A DNA stretch of 64,000 nucleotides from Enterovibrio calviensis DSM 14347 (GCF_000621165.1 NZ_KK211219.1:63727-127726); one strand, 5' to 3'. Counted from the first letter of the stretch, positions 35,711-47,169 are shown. The notes: generated from the sequence alone by a model not told the origin. Numbers and translations: made by a program.

Positions 35711-37816
35711 TCAGTTTTTCTGACGGCTAACCTTAACCACTTTTGGCATCACGCGTAAGCGACGCATGATATTGGCCAGATGCACACGGTTTTTGGTCGT
35801 GAGCTTCACGTAAATCGTATACAAGCGTCCATCACGTTCTTCAGTCGACAAGCCTTGAATGTTTGAGCCTGTCGCAGCAATGGCGTTGGTCAAATCGGCC
35901 AATGCGCCTTGGTGATTGTGCATATCAATACGCAAACCCGTCACGAAGTCTTGGTCAATATCGGCACCCCATTCGACAGACATGTACTTGTCTGGTTCTT
36001 GGCTGTAGCCGCGGATATTGGCACATTCTTCACGGTGGATAACCAACCCTTTACCCGGGCTGACGTGACCGACAATGTGGTCGCCTGGGATAGGGCGACA
36101 GCAGTTCGCGTAAGTTAGAAGGATTCCTTCTGCACCGCGGATCGGCAGGCAACCGCCTTGCTCTTCTAAGCTGTCAGCATCACCCAGTAGGCGTTTTGCT
36201 ATCACCACGCTCATTAGCTCGCCAGAACCGATATCGGCCAACAAATCTTCTACGGTCTCGAGTTTGAGGTCGAGCAAGACTTTGTTGATGTTCTCTGGGT
36301 CCATATCCTGAAGATTGAAATCTCCTAGGGCATGGTTGAGCAAACGGCGACCAAGGATCAGAGATTCTTCGCGGCGCTTGGTTTTGAGTACCTGACGGAT
36401 CTTGGTACGAGCACGCGATGTCACGACATAGTTAAGCCATGCTGCATTTGGACGTGCGCCCGGTGCAGTAATGATCTCGATGGTTTGGCCATTTTTCAAT
36501 GGTTGGCTCAGCGGGTAGGAGTTGCGATTAACACGCGCACCTACACAGGAGTTACCCACATCGGTATGTACGGCGTAGGCGAAATCGACCGCTGTTGCGC
36601 CAACAGGCAATTCGACGATACGGCCTTTTGGCGTAAACACGAATAGCTCGTCAGGGAACAAGTCAGATTTCACGCTTTCGATAAATTCGAACGAGCTACC
36701 TGCGCTTTGTTGAAGCTCAAGCAGGCTTTGCATCCAACGTTGTGCGCGAACTTGAGCGGTAGTTCCGCCTTGAATACGCTCAGCGCCATCTTTGTAAGCC
36801 CAGTGCGCAGCAACACCTTTGTCTGCCATCTGATCCATGTCTTCGGTGCGGATTTGCACTTCAATCGGCACACCGTGTGGACCAATCATTGACGTATGCA
36901 AAGACTGATAGCCATTTGCTTTTGGTACGGCAATGTAGTCTTTCATGCGGCCAGGACGAGGTTTGTACAAATTGTGCATTTGGCCGAGCACGCGATAACA
37001 GGTATCGAGGTCATCAACGATCACACGGAATGCGTACAAATCCATGATGGTGTGAAAGCGCTGCTCTTTGTTCTTCATCTTGTTGTAGATGGAGTACAGG
37101 TTCTTCTCGCGCCCTAATACCTTCGCGTTCATGCCGGCATCGCTAAGACGACCTTCAATCTCTGCGTGGATTTTCTGGATCATCTCTTTGCGATTACCGC
37201 GGGCTTGAACGACCACTTCCTTCAACACGCGATAGCGGTTGGGGTAGAGCGCTTCAAAGCCAAGCTCTTCCAGTTCCACTTTAATGTTGTGGATACCGAG
37301 GCGGTGGGCAAGTGGCGAGAATATTTCGAGGGTTTCGCGAGCAATGCGGCGACGTTTATCGGGGCGAAGTGCACCGAGTGTGCGCATATTGTGAGTGCGG
37401 TCGGCCAGTTTGATCAGAATAACGCGTATATCATGGGCCATCGCCATGATCATTTTGCGGAAGTTTTCCGCTTGCGCTTCTTTACGGTCGCGAAACTTGA
37501 GCTTGTCGAGTTTCGACACACCATCAACCAAGTCGGCGACGGTATCACCAAATCGTTGCTGCAGGTCTTCTTTGGTGACTTCAGTGTCTTCGATCACGTC
37601 ATGCAGCAAGGCTGCCATTAAGGTTTCGTGGTCGAGACGCATCTCCGCAAGAATACGAGCAACGGCAATTGGGTGAATAATGTATGGTTCGCCGCTTGAA
37701 CGGCTTTGCCCTTCGTGGGCGTCACGCGCCACCAAATACGCTTGCCGGAGTGCCTCTAAGTGCGGCTCCGGCAAGTATTGTGCGGCGACTTCTTTCAGGC
37801 TATCGAAGAGATACAA
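35711..37816 (-). CDS. spoT: Bifunctional (p)ppGpp synthetase/hydrolase SpoT
   Basis: Controls the stringent alarmone. The 701 residues contain an N-terminal HD hydrolase domain (His48, His72-Asp73), the synthetase domain with KNLYSIYNKM and DLYAFRVIV, a TGS domain (about 385-445, VFTPKGRIVELPVGATAVDFAYAVHTD in pieces), the Cys-containing linker (YANCCRPIPGD) and a C-terminal ACT domain. The intact HD motif indicates active hydrolase. Located 24 bp after rpoZ. Confidence 0.97.
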   Translation of the reverse strand: MYLFDSLKEVAAQYLPEPHLEALRQAYLVARDAHEGQSRSSGEPYIIHPIAVARILAEMRLDHETLMAALLHDVIEDTEVTKEDLQQRFGDTVADLVDGVSKLDKLKFRDRKEAQAENFRKMIMAMAHDIRVILIKLADRTHNMRTLGALRPDKRRRIARETLEIFSPLAHRLGIHNIKVELEELGFEALYPNRYRVLKEVVVQARGNRKEMIQKIHAEIEGRLSDAGMNAKVLGREKNLYSIYNKMKNKEQRFHTIMDLYAFRVIVDDLDTCYRVLGQMHNLYKPRPGRMKDYIAVPKANGYQSLHTSMIGPHGVPIEVQIRTEDMDQMADKGVAAHWAYKDGAERIQGGTTAQVRAQRWMQSLLELQQSAGSSFEFIESVKSDLFPDELFVFTPKGRIVELPVGATAVDFAYAVHTDVGNSCVGARVNRNSYPLSQPLKNGQTIEIITAPGARPNAAWLNYVVTSRARTKIRQVLKTKRREESLILGRRLLNHALGDFNLQDMDPENINKVLLDLKLETVEDLLADIGSGELMSVVIAKRLLGDADSLEEQGGCLPIRGAEGILLTYANCCRPIPGDHIVGHVSPGKGLVIHREECANIRGYSQEPDKYMSVEWGADIDQDFVTGLRIDMHNHQGALADLTNAIAATGSNIQGLSTEERDGRLYTIYVKLTTKNRVHLANIMRRLRVMPKVVKVSRQKN

Positions 37817-37840
37817 TCTGCCTGTTTCCCTGAAGTTAGA

Positions 37841-38116
37841 TTAGCGGAGTGAGCCTGTGATGGTGCTTACAGCAGCCATCTCAGCCGCTTCTTGCTCTTG
37901 CTGCTCTTGGCGCTCACGAGTGTCTAGCACTTCTTTCGTGATCAGGCCTTCTTCGATTTCACGAAGAGCGATAACGGTGTACTTATCGTTCTCTTCTTGA
38001 ACTAGTGCATCTTTGCCACCAGTTTGCATTTGGCGTGCGCGACGAGCTGCTACCAATACTAGATCGAAACGGTTGCCAATTTTTTCAACAGCGTCTTGAA
38101 CGGTTACGCGTGCCAT
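37841..38116 (-). CDS. rpoZ: DNA-directed RNA polymerase omega subunit
   Basis: Small subunit that assists folding of beta-prime and, in proteobacteria, contributes to a ppGpp site. The 91 residues match the family length and start ([20 protein letters not shown], then [19 protein letters not shown]). Its position just upstream of spoT is conserved. Confidence 0.96.
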   Translation of the reverse strand: MARVTVQDAVEKIGNRFDLVLVAARRARQMQTGGKDALVQEENDKYTVIALREIEEGLITKEVLDTRERQEQQEQEAAEMAAVSTITGSLR

Positions 38117-38173
38117 GAAGAACTCCAGTAAGTAATAAAATCAAAATGACCGAAAATTATACAAAAGCGTTGA

Positions 38174-38866
<693 letters not shown>

Positions 38867-38886
38867 TTAGGATAACCCATCAGAAT

Positions 38887-38914
38887 AAAAAAAAGCCCAG
38901 CAAGTGGGCTGGGC
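38887..38914 (-). terminator. Terminator of yicC
   Basis: Stem GCCCAGC/GCTGGGC, loop AAGTGG-side; on the minus strand it is followed by eight T. Lies just after the yicC stop. Confidence 0.88.
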
Positions 38915-38934
38915 AATGCAATATTGAGTCGTGA

Positions 38935-39798
38935 TCACTCAATATTTTGGATCTGCTCGCGCATTTGTTCGATAAGAACTTTCAACTCAACGCCAGATGC
39001 GGTGGTTTCAGTGCTGATAGATTTTGACGCTAGTGTGTTCGACTCGCGGTTAAATTCTTGCATCATGAAATCCAAACGTCGGCCACATGCACCGCCTTTT
39101 TTCAGGATTTTATTGGCTTCTGATACATGAGAGTCAAGGCGATCAAGTTCTTCAGCAACGTCAGATTTTTGTGCCAGCAGAATGATTTCTTGCTCAACGC
39201 GATTCGCGTCTAGCTCAATCTTGGCTTCTTCTAATTTGGTGATAAGACGCTCGCGCTGCCAATTAAGAATTTCAGGCATCTTCGCGCGCACTTTCACAAC
39301 TTCTGCTGCAATCCCATCAAGACGCTGTTCGATCAGTGCCTTCATGTTTGCGCCTTCGCTTGCGCGAGCGGCAATGAAATCATCAACGGCTTCATCAAAG
39401 CCACTCATTAGGGCTTTGTTGATCACGTCCATATCTTGTTCAGGTGTTTCCATTACGCCCGGCCATTGCAGGACTTGGAAAGGACCGATATTGCCTTCGC
39501 CTGAGGTCTCTTTGACCCACTTGGCGGCGTGAATAACCTGTTTCGCCAACTCTTCGTTGATTTTCAACTCGGTGTTTGCAGAAGCATTGGCTTCAAAGCG
39601 CAGGTTACATTCGACTTTGCCGCGAGCAAGGCGCTGGCGGAAACGTTCACGAATGATTGGTTCAAGGCCACGGAACTGCTCTGGCATGCGGATGTAAGTT
39701 TCTAGGTAACGTTGGTTTACCGAACGGATTTCCCAAACGGCTGTGCCCCATGTGCCTTTTACTTCGCGGCGGGCGTAGGCAGTCATACTGTGGATCAT
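38935..39798 (-). CDS. yicC: YicC-family endoribonuclease
   Basis: 287 residues, the same length as E. coli YicC and strongly conserved (MTAYARREVKGTWG start, RSVNQRYLET, GRRLDFMMQEFNRESNTLASK in pieces, IEQMREQIQNIE end). YicC proteins have been described as endoribonucleases affecting small RNAs in E. coli and as stationary-phase factors. Encoded back to back with rph, as in E. coli. The 224-bp divergent spacer shows no specific element I can name. Confidence 0.93.
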   Translation of the reverse strand: MIHSMTAYARREVKGTWGTAVWEIRSVNQRYLETYIRMPEQFRGLEPIIRERFRQRLARGKVECNLRFEANASANTELKINEELAKQVIHAAKWVKETSGEGNIGPFQVLQWPGVMETPEQDMDVINKALMSGFDEAVDDFIAARASEGANMKALIEQRLDGIAAEVVKVRAKMPEILNWQRERLITKLEEAKIELDANRVEQEIILLAQKSDVAEELDRLDSHVSEANKILKKGGACGRRLDFMMQEFNRESNTLASKSISTETTASGVELKVLIEQMREQIQNIE

Positions 39799-40022
39799 TG
39801 ATATTCACTCATTTATCGATGTTGCTCTGATTATACGCAGTTGTGCGCCTTCTTGTTAGTCTGTTCTTATCAACCATGAGAACGGATGTTGAAGAAAAAA
39901 GCGCCGGAGCTAGGTTTGTGTTAGCGCGACTTAGGTGAAGTCGCTATAATCGCTGGTTAACGAAATTCAGTCGCGCTTACACGACGACAGCACAGCTACA
40001 GCACAATTAAAGGTGGAACAAT

Positions 40023-40739
40023 ATGCGTCCTAGCGGAAGAGAAGTTGGTCAAATTCGTCCAGTTACCATGACACGTCATTTTACCGCACATGCGGAAGGC
40101 TCTGTTCTGGTGGAGTTTGGCGACACGAAAGTTATCTGTACCGCGACCGTTGAAGAAGGCGTGCCACGTTTTCTTAAAGGTAAAGGCCAAGGTTGGATCA
40201 CTGCTGAGTACGGCATGTTGCCACGTGCGACCCACACCCGTAACCGTCGTGAAGCGGCGAACGGTAAGCAAGGCGGTCGTACTATGGAAATCCAGCGTCT
40301 GATCGCACGTAGCCTTCGCGCTGCAGTGAACCTCGATCAACTGGGTGATTTCACGATTACCGTTGACTGTGACGTTATCCAAGCGGACGGCGGCACACGT
40401 ACTGCGTCTATTTCAGGTGCAAGCGTGGCAATGGCTGATGCGCTGAATAAGCTGGTTGCTGAAGGCAAACTGAAAGCAAACCCAATGAAAGGTCACGTTG
40501 CTGCTGTGTCTGTGGGTATCTTCGAAGGTTCGCCAATTTGCGACCTTGAGTATGTTGAAGATTCTGCCGCTGAAACCGACATGAACGTGGTTATGCTGGA
40601 AGATGGCCGCATGATTGAAGTGCAGGGCACGGCAGAAGGTGAACCGTTCACCGCTGACGAATTGAATGCGATGTTGGCTCTGGCCAATAAGGGCATTGAA
40701 GACATCATCGTTATTCAGAAAGCATCGTTAATTGATTGA
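40023..40739 (+). CDS. rph: Ribonuclease PH
   Basis: Phosphorolytic 3' exoribonuclease trimming tRNA precursors. The 238 residues cover the whole PH fold, including [34 protein letters not shown] in pieces, and [17 protein letters not shown] in pieces. Length matches intact RNase PH, unlike the frameshifted allele of E. coli K-12. AAAGGTGG precedes the ATG. A hairpin 6 bp past its stop precedes pyrE. Confidence 0.96.
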   Translation: MRPSGREVGQIRPVTMTRHFTAHAEGSVLVEFGDTKVICTATVEEGVPRFLKGKGQGWITAEYGMLPRATHTRNRREAANGKQGGRTMEIQRLIARSLRAAVNLDQLGDFTITVDCDVIQADGGTRTASISGASVAMADALNKLVAEGKLKANPMKGHVAAVSVGIFEGSPICDLEYVEDSAAETDMNVVMLEDGRMIEVQGTAEGEPFTADELNAMLALANKGIEDIIVIQKASLID

Positions 40740-40745
40740 TGAAAG

Positions 40746-40774
40746 AGCGGCTTCTATTGGAGCCGCTTTTTTTT
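40746..40774 (+). terminator. rph-pyrE intercistronic attenuator/terminator
   Basis: Stem AGCGGCT/AGCCGCT with an 8-nt loop and eight T, beginning 6 bp after the rph stop. In E. coli pyrE is controlled by UTP-dependent attenuation at the equivalent place, with rph acting as the coupled leader; the same mechanism is inferred here. Confidence 0.8.
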
Positions 40775-40828
40775 AACCAAAATACACAAGTAACGGCCAG
40801 AAAGCCGAAGAGTGAGTCAGGAGAGAAA

Positions 40829-41470
40829 ATGAAAGCCTATCAGCGTCAGTTCATCGAGTTTGCATTGGAAAAACAAGTTTTGAAATTCGGTGAGTTCACC
40901 CTGAAGTCAGGTCGTAAGAGCCCATACTTCTTTAATGCAGGCCTATTTAACACGGGTCGTGATTTGGCGCGTCTTGGTCGTTTCTATGCAGAAGCGCTCG
41001 TGGATGCGAACATTGATTACGATTTGCTGTTTGGCCCAGCTTACAAAGGTATTCCTATTGCGACCACGACGGCGGTTGCGTTGGCTGAGCACCATGATAT
41101 CGACACGCCATATTGCTTCAACCGTAAAGAAGCGAAAACGCATGGCGAAGGCGGCAACCTAGTCGGTAGCGCGCTTGAAGGTCGTGTAATGCTGGTTGAT
41201 GATGTGATCACCGCAGGTACGGCGATTCGTGAATCGATGGAAATCATTCAAGCGAACGGCGCAGATTTAGCGGGCGTATTGGTGGCGATTGATCGCCAAG
41301 AGCGCGGCAAAGGCGAGCTATCAGCGATTCAAGAAGTTGAACGCGACTTTGGCTGTAAAGTGGTGTCTATCGTTAGCTTGGGCGACTTGGTGACTTACCT
41401 TGAAGAGCAAGGCGGTAACCCAGAACATCTAGCAGCAGTAAAAGCTTACCGTGCTGAATACGGCATCTGA
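40829..41470 (+). CDS. pyrE: Orotate phosphoribosyltransferase
   Basis: Forms OMP from orotate and PRPP in pyrimidine synthesis. From ATG 40829 it is 213 residues, equal to E. coli PyrE, with CAGGAGAG just upstream; the frame is open to 40736 but would include the attenuator. PRPP-binding motif [16 protein letters not shown] at about 119-134, [13 protein letters not shown] catalytic loop. Confidence 0.97.
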   Translation: MKAYQRQFIEFALEKQVLKFGEFTLKSGRKSPYFFNAGLFNTGRDLARLGRFYAEALVDANIDYDLLFGPAYKGIPIATTTAVALAEHHDIDTPYCFNRKEAKTHGEGGNLVGSALEGRVMLVDDVITAGTAIRESMEIIQANGADLAGVLVAIDRQERGKGELSAIQEVERDFGCKVVSIVSLGDLVTYLEEQGGNPEHLAAVKAYRAEYGI

Positions 41471-41507
41471 TTTATCGATGTTGTAAAAACACAAACACGT
41501 AAAATCG

Positions 41508-41535
41508 AAAAAGGCTGCATGATGCAGCCTTTTTT
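41508..41535. terminator. Bidirectional terminator between pyrE and slmA
   Basis: 12-bp stem AAAAAGGCTGCA/TGCAGCCTTTTT with loop TGA. Confidence 0.92.
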
Positions 41536-41554
41536 AATACTTTTCGTGACATGT

Positions 41555-42145
41555 TTAGTCTAGTTGTGCGCTCAATAGCAGCCAGTACTGATCAAAGTCA
41601 GCCGTTGGCGGGTACTTGAAGCTGGAGCGAACAAAGCGGTTTAAGCTACCTTCAACTTGCCCCAATAACTGAGCGGCAAGAACCGACTCTTCAACCGGAA
41701 AACCTTTCCCTTCACGAAGGCGACGCTCGCGAAGTATCTGGCGCAATTGGCTTTCTATTTTCTCAAACAGCTGATTGATGCGGCCTTGCAGACGATCTTG
41801 TTCGAACATGAGTGCATGGCCGGTCATGATTCGGGTTAAGCCTGGGTTACGCTCACCAAATACCAATAACAGTTGCAGTGTCAGGCGAAGACGCGTCAGC
41901 GTGTCTTTCTCTTCGCTTTGAATTCGGTTGATACGGGTGATGAGAGATTCTTCAATGAATTCGATCAACCCTTCGAACATGCGCGCTTTACTTGGGAAGT
42001 GGCGATATAGCGCGGCTTCCGACACACCAACTTGAGCCGCAAGTTTGGCGGTAGTGATCCGTTGACTGCCCTGATTAGACTCCAGCATATGAGCGAGAGC
42101 CTGAAGAATTTCTTCGCGGCGGTTTTGCTTTTTTTGGACAGCCAT
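41555..42145 (-). CDS. slmA: Nucleoid occlusion factor SlmA
   Basis: TetR-fold DNA-binding protein that blocks FtsZ assembly over the chromosome. The 196 residues begin with the SlmA-type N terminus ([17 protein letters not shown]) and HTH ([25 protein letters not shown], in pieces). Placement between pyrE and dut, as in E. coli, supports SlmA rather than a generic TetR repressor. Confidence 0.95.
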   Translation of the reverse strand: MAVQKKQNRREEILQALAHMLESNQGSQRITTAKLAAQVGVSEAALYRHFPSKARMFEGLIEFIEESLITRINRIQSEEKDTLTRLRLTLQLLLVFGERNPGLTRIMTGHALMFEQDRLQGRINQLFEKIESQLRQILRERRLREGKGFPVEESVLAAQLLGQVEGSLNRFVRSSFKYPPTADFDQYWLLLSAQLD

Positions 42146-42299
42146 GAATAGATGTTTCCTTTGTTGTTATCGGGGTCTCGGACCCAAAATCTCGGCTGAA
42201 GGGTCTCTATTTTAACGGCGCGCCATCTGTATTAAAAGGATAATGCACCTTTGGGGTTATCGACGCACATAAGAATGTTAGAAAGCGTGAATAAGACGT

Positions 42300-42324
42300 T
42301 AAAAACGCCGCAGATTGGCGGCGT
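42300..42324 (-). terminator. Terminator of coaBC-dut
   Basis: Stem ACGCCGC/GCGGCGT with loop AGATTG; on the minus strand it ends in five T, 29 bp past the dut stop. Confidence 0.85.
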
Positions 42325-42352
42325 ATCTACACATTACACACTGAAATTGCTG

Positions 42353-42808
42353 CTATTTTGTACCAGAGTGTCCAAAACCACCGGCACCACGCTCTGTGGC
42401 ATCAAAATCTTCAACAATATTAAATTCCGCTTGAACAACAGGTACAAATACCAGTTGCGCAATACGCTCGCCTGGTTCGATGGTGAACGTGGTGTTGCCA
42501 CGGTTCCAACAAGAAACCATCAGCTGACCTTGGTAATCCGAGTCGATAAGACCGACCAAGTTGCCCAATACGATGCCGTGTTTATGGCCTAAACCTGAAC
42601 GCGGCAAAATGGTAGCAGCCAGTGATGGATCGGCGATATGAATCGCTAGACCGGTTGGCAGCAGTTCGGTTTGACCCGGCTCTAGTGTTACTGGTGCATC
42701 AAGAATTGCACGTAAGTCCAACCCAGCAGAACCTTCAGTGGCATAAGCGGGAAGTGGGAATTCACTGCCGACACGTGGGTCGAGAATTTTTAGGTCAATT
42801 TTTTTCAT
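42353..42808 (-). CDS. dut: Deoxyuridine 5'-triphosphate nucleotidohydrolase
   Basis: Hydrolyses dUTP to dUMP, preventing uracil incorporation. From ATG 42808 it is 151 residues, identical in length to E. coli Dut; GGTGG upstream is the Shine-Dalgarno sequence. All trimeric dUTPase motifs are present: [34 protein letters not shown] and the C-terminal [10 protein letters not shown]. Lies 32 bp after coaBC. Confidence 0.97.
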   Translation of the reverse strand: MKKIDLKILDPRVGSEFPLPAYATEGSAGLDLRAILDAPVTLEPGQTELLPTGLAIHIADPSLAATILPRSGLGHKHGIVLGNLVGLIDSDYQGQLMVSCWNRGNTTFTIEPGERIAQLVFVPVVQAEFNIVEDFDATERGAGGFGHSGTK

Positions 42809-42840
42809 CTGGTTTTCCACCGGTTGTTATCCACTGAATG

Positions 42841-44067
42841 TTATTTGCTGGCTTTAAATAGGGTAGTGATTTCGCTGACCAATTGGTTGCCAATGTCAGC
42901 CTTGCTGGCGAGCGGCAAAGGCTTATCACCGTTTGGCCAATAAAGGTGTAATGCGTTTTGATCGCTATTGAACCCTTGGCCTTCGCGAGACACATCGTTG
43001 GCGCAAATCAGATCAAGATTCTTCTTGGCCAATTTACCGCGAGCATATTGTTCCACATCTTGGGTTTCTGCCGCAAAGCCCACGGTGAAAGGTCGCTGCT
43101 GAGTCATGGCTGCCACTGAGGCAACGATGTCAGGGTTTTTCACCAAGGAGATGTTCATTTCATCATGACCATCTTGCTTCTTCATTTTTTGCTCTGCGGC
43201 TTGAGCGGGTCTGAAATCCGCTACAGCGGCACACGCAATGAATATTTGATGCGAGCTGGCATGTTGCTGAACGGCGTCATACATATCGTCTGCACTAAGT
43301 ACATCGACACGAGAGACGTTAGCAGGCGTTGGCAGATTCACTGGGCCACTAATCAGTGTCACGTTTGCGCCGCGCTTAGCAGCGGCTTGTGCGATGGCAT
43401 AACCCATTTTTCCGGAGCTGTGATTGCTCAGGTAACGAACTGGGTCAATGGCTTCACGTGTTGGCCCTGCGGTAATCAAAAAAGACGTACCCGCAAGGTC
43501 ACCTTCTGAGAAATGCTCTTCAGCCAATGCCACCAATTGAAGCGGTTCTAGCATTCTGCCTGGGCCAACATCGCCACACGCTTGCTCGCCGCTTGCAGGG
43601 CCCCAAATCGGATAGCCGCGGCGTTGAAGCGTCGCGAGGTTTTCTTGGGTGGCGACAGCGCGATACATCTGCTGGTTCATTGCCGGCGCAATGGCAACGG
43701 TCGCATCAGTAGCAAGGCAAAGTGTGGTGAGCAGATCGTTACCCATTCCTGCGGTAACACGCGCGATTAAATCGGCAGTCGCGGGGGCAAGGATGACGAG
43801 GTCAGCCCACTTGGCGATTTCGATGTGTCCCATTGACGCTTCTGCAGCGGGGTCGAGCAGGCTATCTGCCACTGGATGACCAGAGACGGCTTGCATGGTG
43901 AGAGGGGTGATAAATTCTTTTGCTGCGTGCGTCATGACAACACGGACATCTGCACCTCGTTCGATAAGACGGCGAGTGAGATCTGCACATTTATAAGCGG
44001 CAATACCACCGCCTATGCCCAACACGATGCGTTTTCCTGTTAGGGATTGGGTAATTTTCTGAACCAT
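42841..44067 (-). CDS. coaBC: Bifunctional phosphopantothenoylcysteine decarboxylase / phosphopantothenate-cysteine ligase
   Basis: Carries out two consecutive steps of coenzyme A synthesis. The 408 residues comprise the FMN-binding decarboxylase half (CoaC, about 1-190, with [27 protein letters not shown]) and the CTP-dependent ligase half (CoaB, about 195-408, with [24 protein letters not shown] in pieces and KxxKK-type AKKNLD). ATG 44067 is used; a TTG two codons upstream is in frame. Formerly dfp; diverges from radC. Confidence 0.96.
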   Translation of the reverse strand: MVQKITQSLTGKRIVLGIGGGIAAYKCADLTRRLIERGADVRVVMTHAAKEFITPLTMQAVSGHPVADSLLDPAAEASMGHIEIAKWADLVILAPATADLIARVTAGMGNDLLTTLCLATDATVAIAPAMNQQMYRAVATQENLATLQRRGYPIWGPASGEQACGDVGPGRMLEPLQLVALAEEHFSEGDLAGTSFLITAGPTREAIDPVRYLSNHSSGKMGYAIAQAAAKRGANVTLISGPVNLPTPANVSRVDVLSADDMYDAVQQHASSHQIFIACAAVADFRPAQAAEQKMKKQDGHDEMNISLVKNPDIVASVAAMTQQRPFTVGFAAETQDVEQYARGKLAKKNLDLICANDVSREGQGFNSDQNALHLYWPNGDKPLPLASKADIGNQLVSEITTLFKASK

Positions 44068-44291
44068 AACCAAGTAAGCCTACGAAGTAATTAAGAGAAA
44101 GATAACATAAAAGACCGCCTAATCACGCGTTGGACTCAGAGGATTGTGAAAGCAGAGGTACCACAAATTGAAATGTAATAAAGAAGCTACTCATAAAACG
44201 TCTTACTCGCCTAAATCGCATGCTGAGATGTGAACGGTTGCTTAAACATGCGTCTACGATAAGGCTGCCTTTTTTATTATGAGGCTTCGTC

Positions 44292-44966
44292 ATGTCACTG
44301 AAGGATTTGCCGCCAGATTGCCGTCCGAGAGAAAAATTATTGGCCCACGGGCCTGAATCATTAACGAACGCGGAATTGTTGGCTATTTTTCTTCGTACGG
44401 GCGTGTCAGGCATGAATGCGATAGAACTGGCAGGTTATCTTCTGGAGGATTTTGGGTCTCTGCGGAAGTTGATGCAGTCAGATTTAGCGCAATTTAGCCA
44501 AAGAAAAGGGTTGGGATCGGCAAAATACGCACAAATGCAGGCGGTTTTGGAGCTGAGCAAGCGACATTTTAAAGAAATTATGTTTTATGAAGATGCGCTA
44601 ACCAGCCCCTCCCACACGGCGAGATATCTGTCCGCTCAACTGCGCGATAGACCCCGAGAAGCCTTTCTCGTCCTGTATTTAGATAACCAAAACCGACCTA
44701 TTTTAGATGAGATCCTTTTCGAAGGAACTATCAACGCTGCAGGGGTCTATCCAAGAGAAGTTGTGCGTCGTGCGTTGGAAGTGCATGCAAATGCGGTGAT
44801 TTTGGCTCATAATCACCCATCTGGTATTGCCGAACCAAGTCCTGCCGACCGTCATATAACATCACGCATTGCGGATGCATTGTCGTTAGTAGATATCAGG
44901 CTGCTCGATCACATGGTGATTGGCGATGGAGAGGTTGTCTCCTTCGCTGAACGTGGCTGGATATAA
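44292..44966 (+). CDS. radC: RadC-family JAB1/MPN protein
   Basis: 224 residues with an N-terminal HhH-like UPF0758 region and C-terminal JAMM motif HNHPSG...D ([18 protein letters not shown]) near residues 173-190. Long named RadC for a supposed repair role that later work did not support; molecular function is not settled. GAGG precedes the ATG. Divergent from coaBC and upstream of rpmB, as in E. coli. Confidence 0.95.
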   Translation: MSLKDLPPDCRPREKLLAHGPESLTNAELLAIFLRTGVSGMNAIELAGYLLEDFGSLRKLMQSDLAQFSQRKGLGSAKYAQMQAVLELSKRHFKEIMFYEDALTSPSHTARYLSAQLRDRPREAFLVLYLDNQNRPILDEILFEGTINAAGVYPREVVRRALEVHANAVILAHNHPSGIAEPSPADRHITSRIADALSLVDIRLLDHMVIGDGEVVSFAERGWI

Positions 44967-45028
44967 GCTTTTCAGGTAAAAGCTGCTAAAAAACGATCAA
45001 ATAAATGACAAAAGGATCTGCTCGGGAC

Positions 45029-45057
45029 TTGAGCAATGCAAATACAGTTAGTATAAT
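45029..45057 (+). promoter_or_regulatory. rpmB-rpmG promoter
   Basis: TTGAGC (45029-45034), exactly 17 bp, then TATAAT (45052-45057); a near-consensus sigma-70 promoter 97 bp upstream of rpmB, as expected for ribosomal protein genes. Confidence 0.8.
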
Positions 45058-45153
45058 GCGCCACCTTTGATAGCCTTGACCTAGAGCCTGACCTTGTTTG
45101 CAGGACTGGTGGACAAGGTTGATATCGAGCTGAAACGATTTGGAGAGACATTC

Positions 45154-45390
45154 ATGTCACGAGTATGCCAAGTAACTGGCAAGCGTCCTGTAACGGGTAA
45201 CAACCGTTCGCACGCACGTAACGCCACCAAGCGTCGTTTTCTGCCGAACCTGCAAACTCATCGTTTCTGGGTAGAAAGCGAAAACCGCTTCGTTAAACTG
45301 CGTCTAACCCCTAAAGGTATGCGCATCATCGACAAGAAAGGCATTGATGCTGTTCTTACAGACATCCGCGCCCGTGGTGAGAACGTTTAA
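45154..45390 (+). CDS. rpmB: 50S ribosomal protein L28
   Basis: Large-subunit protein; 78 residues starting [12 protein letters not shown], with GGAGAG upstream of ATG 45154. The open frame continues upstream to 45094 but the family start is unambiguous. Followed 13 bp later by rpmG. Confidence 0.97.
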   Translation: MSRVCQVTGKRPVTGNNRSHARNATKRRFLPNLQTHRFWVESENRFVKLRLTPKGMRIIDKKGIDAVLTDIRARGENV

Positions 45391-45403
45391 GAGGATTTAA
45401 AGA

Positions 45404-45571
45404 ATGGCTAAAGGCATTCGTGAGAAGATCCGTCTAGTATCATCTGCTGGTACAGGCCACTTCTACACAACTGATAAAAACAAACGTAACATGCCGGGCA
45501 AATTTGAGATCAAGAAATTTGATCCAGTTGTTCGTCAACACGTTATGTACAAAGAAGCTAAAATCAAGTAA
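45404..45571 (+). CDS. rpmG: 50S ribosomal protein L33
   Basis: 55-residue large-subunit protein ([14 protein letters not shown]..., [19 protein letters not shown]). It has no CxxC zinc ribbon, so it is the zinc-independent C-minus form. AGAGGATTTAAAGA precedes the ATG. Co-transcribed with rpmB; a terminator follows. Confidence 0.97.
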   Translation: MAKGIREKIRLVSSAGTGHFYTTDKNKRNMPGKFEIKKFDPVVRQHVMYKEAKIK

Positions 45572-45596
45572 TTGGTTTTTTGCTTTGCTAAAAAAA

Positions 45597-45620
45597 ACTC
45601 AGCTTAGGCTGGGTTTTTTT
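45597..45620 (+). terminator. Terminator of rpmB-rpmG
   Basis: Stem ACTCAGC/GCTGGGT (one wobble pair), loop TTAG, seven T. Confidence 0.85.
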
Positions 45621-45777
45621 ATGCCTGTAATTTGAGATATGCATTCGTACACATTCAAATAACCCTTGCTCTGGTGGTATTTGAAGTCGAGCACCGTCAG
45701 GTTGCTTGGGTATAGTTCTGTAAATCAGTCACTTCCAGATATACACTTTAGTCATGTCCAATGGCTGAGAGCGCACT

Positions 45778-46287
45778 ATGGCAAGACCATCCCGTCGTAC
45801 CTTTAACAATTTCCTTATCATCGGCATCCTTCTGTTTTTTGTGATGATGCACTTGCCTGAATATATCCGCGCAAAACTTGCGGAAGGTGAGCAAAGCCAG
45901 CACGTTGAACAGGTGCTGCCCGAAGGTGTGATTGCTTTGATGCCGGATGATGTGTCAGCGCTAGCACTCAAATTCCCGACGTTTACGCTAACCAATGGCA
46001 CTCCTTGGCAAACTGATAAGCGATTGGATGTCTCAGCCACTGAGTTGGCCAATCGTTGGTTGAACCTATCTGGTACGGAAATCGATACCGAGACCTATAA
46101 CAAACTCAAGCCAAGCTTACGCTCGCTCGCCACCTTGGTGGTGGAACGCGGTCAGGGCGTTGAGCCTTTGCGCTTAACCTATTACCAACTTCCTCAATTT
46201 TGGCTCATCCAAAACTGGGAAAACCGTTGGCTTGCTGTGTCGGTTGATCAACACTACCTGTTCCCATTCGACAGCCAGAATCAATAA
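45778..46287 (+). CDS. Uncharacterised membrane-anchored protein upstream of mutM
   Basis: 169 residues: basic N terminus, one membrane helix (about 10-25, [17 protein letters not shown]), then a domain of roughly 140 residues probably in the periplasm. Not a family I can name; a similar gene precedes mutM in vibrios, as I recall. It contains no cysteine or obvious catalytic motif. It ends 1 bp before mutM, so it is likely co-expressed with it. Confidence 0.8.
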   Translation: MARPSRRTFNNFLIIGILLFFVMMHLPEYIRAKLAEGEQSQHVEQVLPEGVIALMPDDVSALALKFPTFTLTNGTPWQTDKRLDVSATELANRWLNLSGTEIDTETYNKLKPSLRSLATLVVERGQGVEPLRLTYYQLPQFWLIQNWENRWLAVSVDQHYLFPFDSQNQ

Positions 46288-46288
46288 C

Positions 46289-47101
46289 ATGCCAGAATTA
46301 CCGGAAGTTGAAGTTAGCCGCATGGGGATAAGGCCGCATGCGGAAGGTCAAACGGTCACCAAGATTGAAGTGCGACAGCCTAAGTTACGCTGGCTAGTGC
46401 CGGAAGAGTTGCATGACATGGAAGGTCAGGTGATTCGTAGCGTTTCGCGTCGCGCTAAATACCTTATTTTGGAAACGGATGTGGGCTATGCCTTGGTGCA
46501 TTTGGGTATGTCGGGCAGCTTGCGTGTGATTCCTGAAGGGTTGCCGCCAGCAAAACATGATCATGTCGATTTGCATTTAGGGTCAGGCGAGATGATTCGC
46601 TATAACGATCCGCGTCGATTTGGTGCTTGGCTCTGGCAGCCAAATGATGGTTCCGACCATCCCGTGTTGGGCAAGTTAGGGCCTGAGCCGTTAACCGATG
46701 ATTTCACGGGTGAATATTTGTTTGAGCGAAGCCGAAACAAGCGCACGCCTATTAAACAATTCATCATGGATAACGCAGTGGTAGTGGGTGTGGGCAACAT
46801 TTACGCCAATGAATCACTGTTCATGTCTCGCATTCACCCACAACGCCAAGCCGGTCAGCTAAACCTAGAAGAAGCGAATCGCTTTGTGGCAGACATTAAA
46901 TCGGTGCTGGCAACGGCGATTGAGCAAGGCGGCACAACGCTAAAAGATTTTAAGCAGGCGGATGGAAAGCCTGGTTACTTTGCACAAGAACTTCAAGTGT
47001 ATGGCAACCAAGGTAAACCTTGTCCCGCCTGTGGCACTGAGCTTGAAAGCGTGAAGCTTGGACAGAGAAACACCGTTTTTTGCCCTGACTGTCAGATCTA
47101 G
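46289..47101 (+). CDS. mutM: Formamidopyrimidine-DNA glycosylase MutM (Fpg)
   Basis: Excises 8-oxoguanine and formamidopyrimidines with beta/delta-lyase activity. From ATG 46289 it is 270 residues starting MPELPEVE: the catalytic Pro becomes residue 1 after Met removal, with Glu next. Lys in PRRFGAW-flanking region, NIYANESL helix-two-turn-helix, and a C-terminal zinc finger CPACG...CPDC are all present. Longer frames upstream would destroy the N-terminal proline, so this start is secure. Confidence 0.97.
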   Translation: MPELPEVEVSRMGIRPHAEGQTVTKIEVRQPKLRWLVPEELHDMEGQVIRSVSRRAKYLILETDVGYALVHLGMSGSLRVIPEGLPPAKHDHVDLHLGSGEMIRYNDPRRFGAWLWQPNDGSDHPVLGKLGPEPLTDDFTGEYLFERSRNKRTPIKQFIMDNAVVVGVGNIYANESLFMSRIHPQRQAGQLNLEEANRFVADIKSVLATAIEQGGTTLKDFKQADGKPGYFAQELQVYGNQGKPCPACGTELESVKLGQRNTVFCPDCQI

Positions 47102-47127
47102 ATAGGCAGCGCTTATCAATATGCATG

Positions 47128-47157
47128 AAAAAGCCCGCTACGAAAGCGGGCTTTTTT
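47128..47157. terminator. Bidirectional terminator between mutM and coaD
   Basis: Stem AAGCCCGCT/AGCGGGCTT with short loop, A-run left and six T right. Confidence 0.9.
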
Positions 47158-47169
47158 GTGTGTGTTCGC

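Noticed and set aside
37166-37621. 151-codon plus-strand frame opposite spoT
   Set aside because: Shadow of the conserved HD/synthetase region of spoT.
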